A DNA stretch of 23,416 nt, taken from IMG/VR virus record IMGVR_UViG_3300031523_000009, positions 1 through 23,416 of that record. One strand, given 5' to 3'. The notes under the pieces were generated by a model. That model did not search any database. It had not been told where the DNA came from and worked only from the letters and a program-made list of their open reading frames with translations. The translations under genes were made by a program, and so were the position numbers. Shown here piece by piece: positions 22,246-23,416 of this stretch; position 1 is the first letter of the stretch, and each line of letters begins with the position of its first letter. This stretch comes from a virus.

Positions 22246-23397
22246 ATGGCTCGTATAGCAGTAGGTGCAATAACAATCGCAGATATAGCGGACGGTGGTA
22301 GTCCGATAGCTGCATTCTTAACTAACGAAAACCACACATTTGCAGCAAGTACTAACGGTGATATAACTTCAGTTGAGCTTGCAGTATTTACAACATTAGT
22401 CAATATATACTTAGGAACTACAGCTGGAACTTTCAAGAGTACCGCTGTGACTTCCGCTGGAGCTGATGCTAATAAGTTCTCTATTGGCACAATAACTTCA
22501 AGTGCATCTGGTTGGGCCACAGCCACCAATGCATCCACAGGTGCAATAACATTGACTGCATCCCCAACAGGTGCCAGTAACTTAGGCACTACATTAACAG
22601 TACCTGTGACTGTAAACGACACCTCAATAACACTGAAGAATGTCACACTGATCATAAGCTTAAGTAAACAGATAGCTGGAGCTGGTGGACAGATTGTACA
22701 GATGACTGCTAACAAGCAGCACTTCCAGTACGATGAGTTCGCAGTGTTAAGCCCTGCAGGCCAGAATAACATCACACTTACAATGACCACTCAGGGTGCC
22801 ACAGGTGCCCTCACAGCTCAGAAGAGTATTGATGGTGGTACTTATACCACATTAGCAGTTGGTGCAGGTTCCGGCTTTGCAAGTGCTATCGATATCGATG
22901 GTCTTAATGCCAACGATAATATTGTAATCACACCGGCTAACTTCGGAACAGCTAACACAATGACAGTCCGAGTCAGTGGAGCCAATGATGGCTCTGACTC
23001 AGTATCTCTTGTAAGAATCCGTGATGGTGTAAGTGGTAAGAGTTCTCTCTTTGTAGCTGTCAGTTCATCTGATGGTACTTTGTTCAAGAACAACTCTGGC
23101 ACTGCTAAGACAATCACATGTGAGGTCTGGGATCAACTTGATGGATCTGCTGTGACACACGTAGGTACCAGCCCGACTCAGCGTTCAGTTCACTTTAACT
23201 GGCAACGTGTTGATGCCGGTGGCACCTCAGCTGATGTGTTTGTGGCATCCTCAACTAGTCGTCAAGTTTCAACTGCAGGGGGCTCTGCTGTCACTGCAGA
23301 TGGCTACGGTAAGTCAACATTAATAATTGGTCCAGAGGATATCTCTGACAACAGTTCAACTCAGTTCTCCTGTGAAGTTACGGTAACTGAAAACTAG
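22246..23397 (+). CDS. Ig-like tail or fibre structural protein
   Basis: A 383-aa, Thr/Ala/Ser-rich beta protein. It begins MARIAVGAITIADIADGG; residues about 24-50 show AFLTNENHTFAASTNGDI, the start of Ig-like modules that I know from phage host-contact proteins. Several beta modules follow. Residues about 265-295 have VSSSDGTLFKNNSGTAKTI, which corresponds to YSTNGTVFRNDTGTT in the preceding protein, and the order of later strands is similar (VHFNWQRV against YEYNWVV). No signal peptide or catalytic motif is visible. It lies 12 bases after the previous stop. A tail-tip or host-contact role is inferred. Confidence 0.72.
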   Translation: MARIAVGAITIADIADGGSPIAAFLTNENHTFAASTNGDITSVELAVFTTLVNIYLGTTAGTFKSTAVTSAGADANKFSIGTITSSASGWATATNASTGAITLTASPTGASNLGTTLTVPVTVNDTSITLKNVTLIISLSKQIAGAGGQIVQMTANKQHFQYDEFAVLSPAGQNNITLTMTTQGATGALTAQKSIDGGTYTTLAVGAGSGFASAIDIDGLNANDNIVITPANFGTANTMTVRVSGANDGSDSVSLVRIRDGVSGKSSLFVAVSSSDGTLFKNNSGTAKTITCEVWDQLDGSAVTHVGTSPTQRSVHFNWQRVDAGGTSADVFVASSTSRQVSTAGGSAVTADGYGKSTLIIGPEDISDNSSTQFSCEVTVTEN

Positions 23398-23405
23398 GAG
23401 TAATT

Positions 23406-23416
23406 ATGACTAGAAC
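23406..23416 (+). CDS. First codons of a further gene (cut by the window end)
   Basis: AGGAG (23396-23400) lies 5 bases before an ATG, followed by ACT AGA, in the same spacing pattern as other genes here. Only three codons are visible, so nothing can be said about the product. Confidence 0.5.

Noticed and set aside
22155-22790. 211-codon open frame on the minus strand
   Set aside because: It lies opposite a well-supported Ig-like structural gene, has no Shine-Dalgarno context, and all real genes here are on the plus strand.
1-23416. tRNA or rRNA genes, insertion sequences, integrase
   Set aside because: I saw no cloverleaf with an invariant T-loop, no transposase or integrase motif, and no terminal inverted repeats typical of insertion sequences.

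Overview
The window is part of a tailed-phage genome: the virion structure module of a podovirus (short-tailed phage). All supported genes lie on the + strand and are tightly packed, often with overlapping stop and start codons and clear Shine-Dalgarno sequences. The evidence for a podovirus is a large terminase, a P22-sized portal, a scaffold and an SU10-type major capsid protein, followed by a head-tail adaptor and a nozzle-like protein. No tape-measure, tail-tube or sheath gene is seen. The host cannot be read from the sequence. Several protein types resemble families I associate with marine phages, so a marine Gram-negative host is a reasonable but unproven guess.

Layout. Positions 1-773 are non-coding and rich in repeats, including a 52-bp tandem repeat of 2.6 copies. 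Positions 774-7697 hold the head module: terL (TTG start), portal, two small unknown proteins, scaffold and major capsid protein, closed by a strong intrinsic terminator at 7713-7743. Positions 7763-8857 hold a small unknown gene and the head-tail adaptor. Positions 8871-17359 are an 8.5-kb fibre and adhesin block. It contains a collagen-like fibre, two small proteins sharing one N-terminal module, a structural protein, and two large proteins (1048 and 929 aa), each with exactly seven ~50-residue repeats that look like a seven-bladed beta-propeller. The second large protein also has eight YadA-like 14-residue repeats and a C-terminal Peptidase_G2-like autocleaving chaperone. Positions 17414-19108 are a run of small genes that looks like part of a lysis cassette: a tail-anchored protein, an XhlA-like protein, a 26-residue Cys4 microprotein and a 3-TM holin-like protein. 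Positions 19121-23416 hold a beta-rich structural protein, the nozzle-like protein, two Ig-like structural proteins and the first codons of another gene.

How it works together. TerL packages DNA through the portal into a head built from scaffold and major capsid protein. The adaptor and nozzle form the short tail, and the fibre block provides host recognition. The most unusual features are the paired, rearranged beta-propeller adhesins and the three gene pairs sharing modules in the fibre and tail regions (MAINY-type N-termini, MSLQTRL-type N-termini and Ig-like motifs). These suggest an adsorption apparatus that diversifies by duplication and module shuffling. Small terminase, endolysin, internal virion proteins and replication genes are not seen here and presumably lie outside the window.
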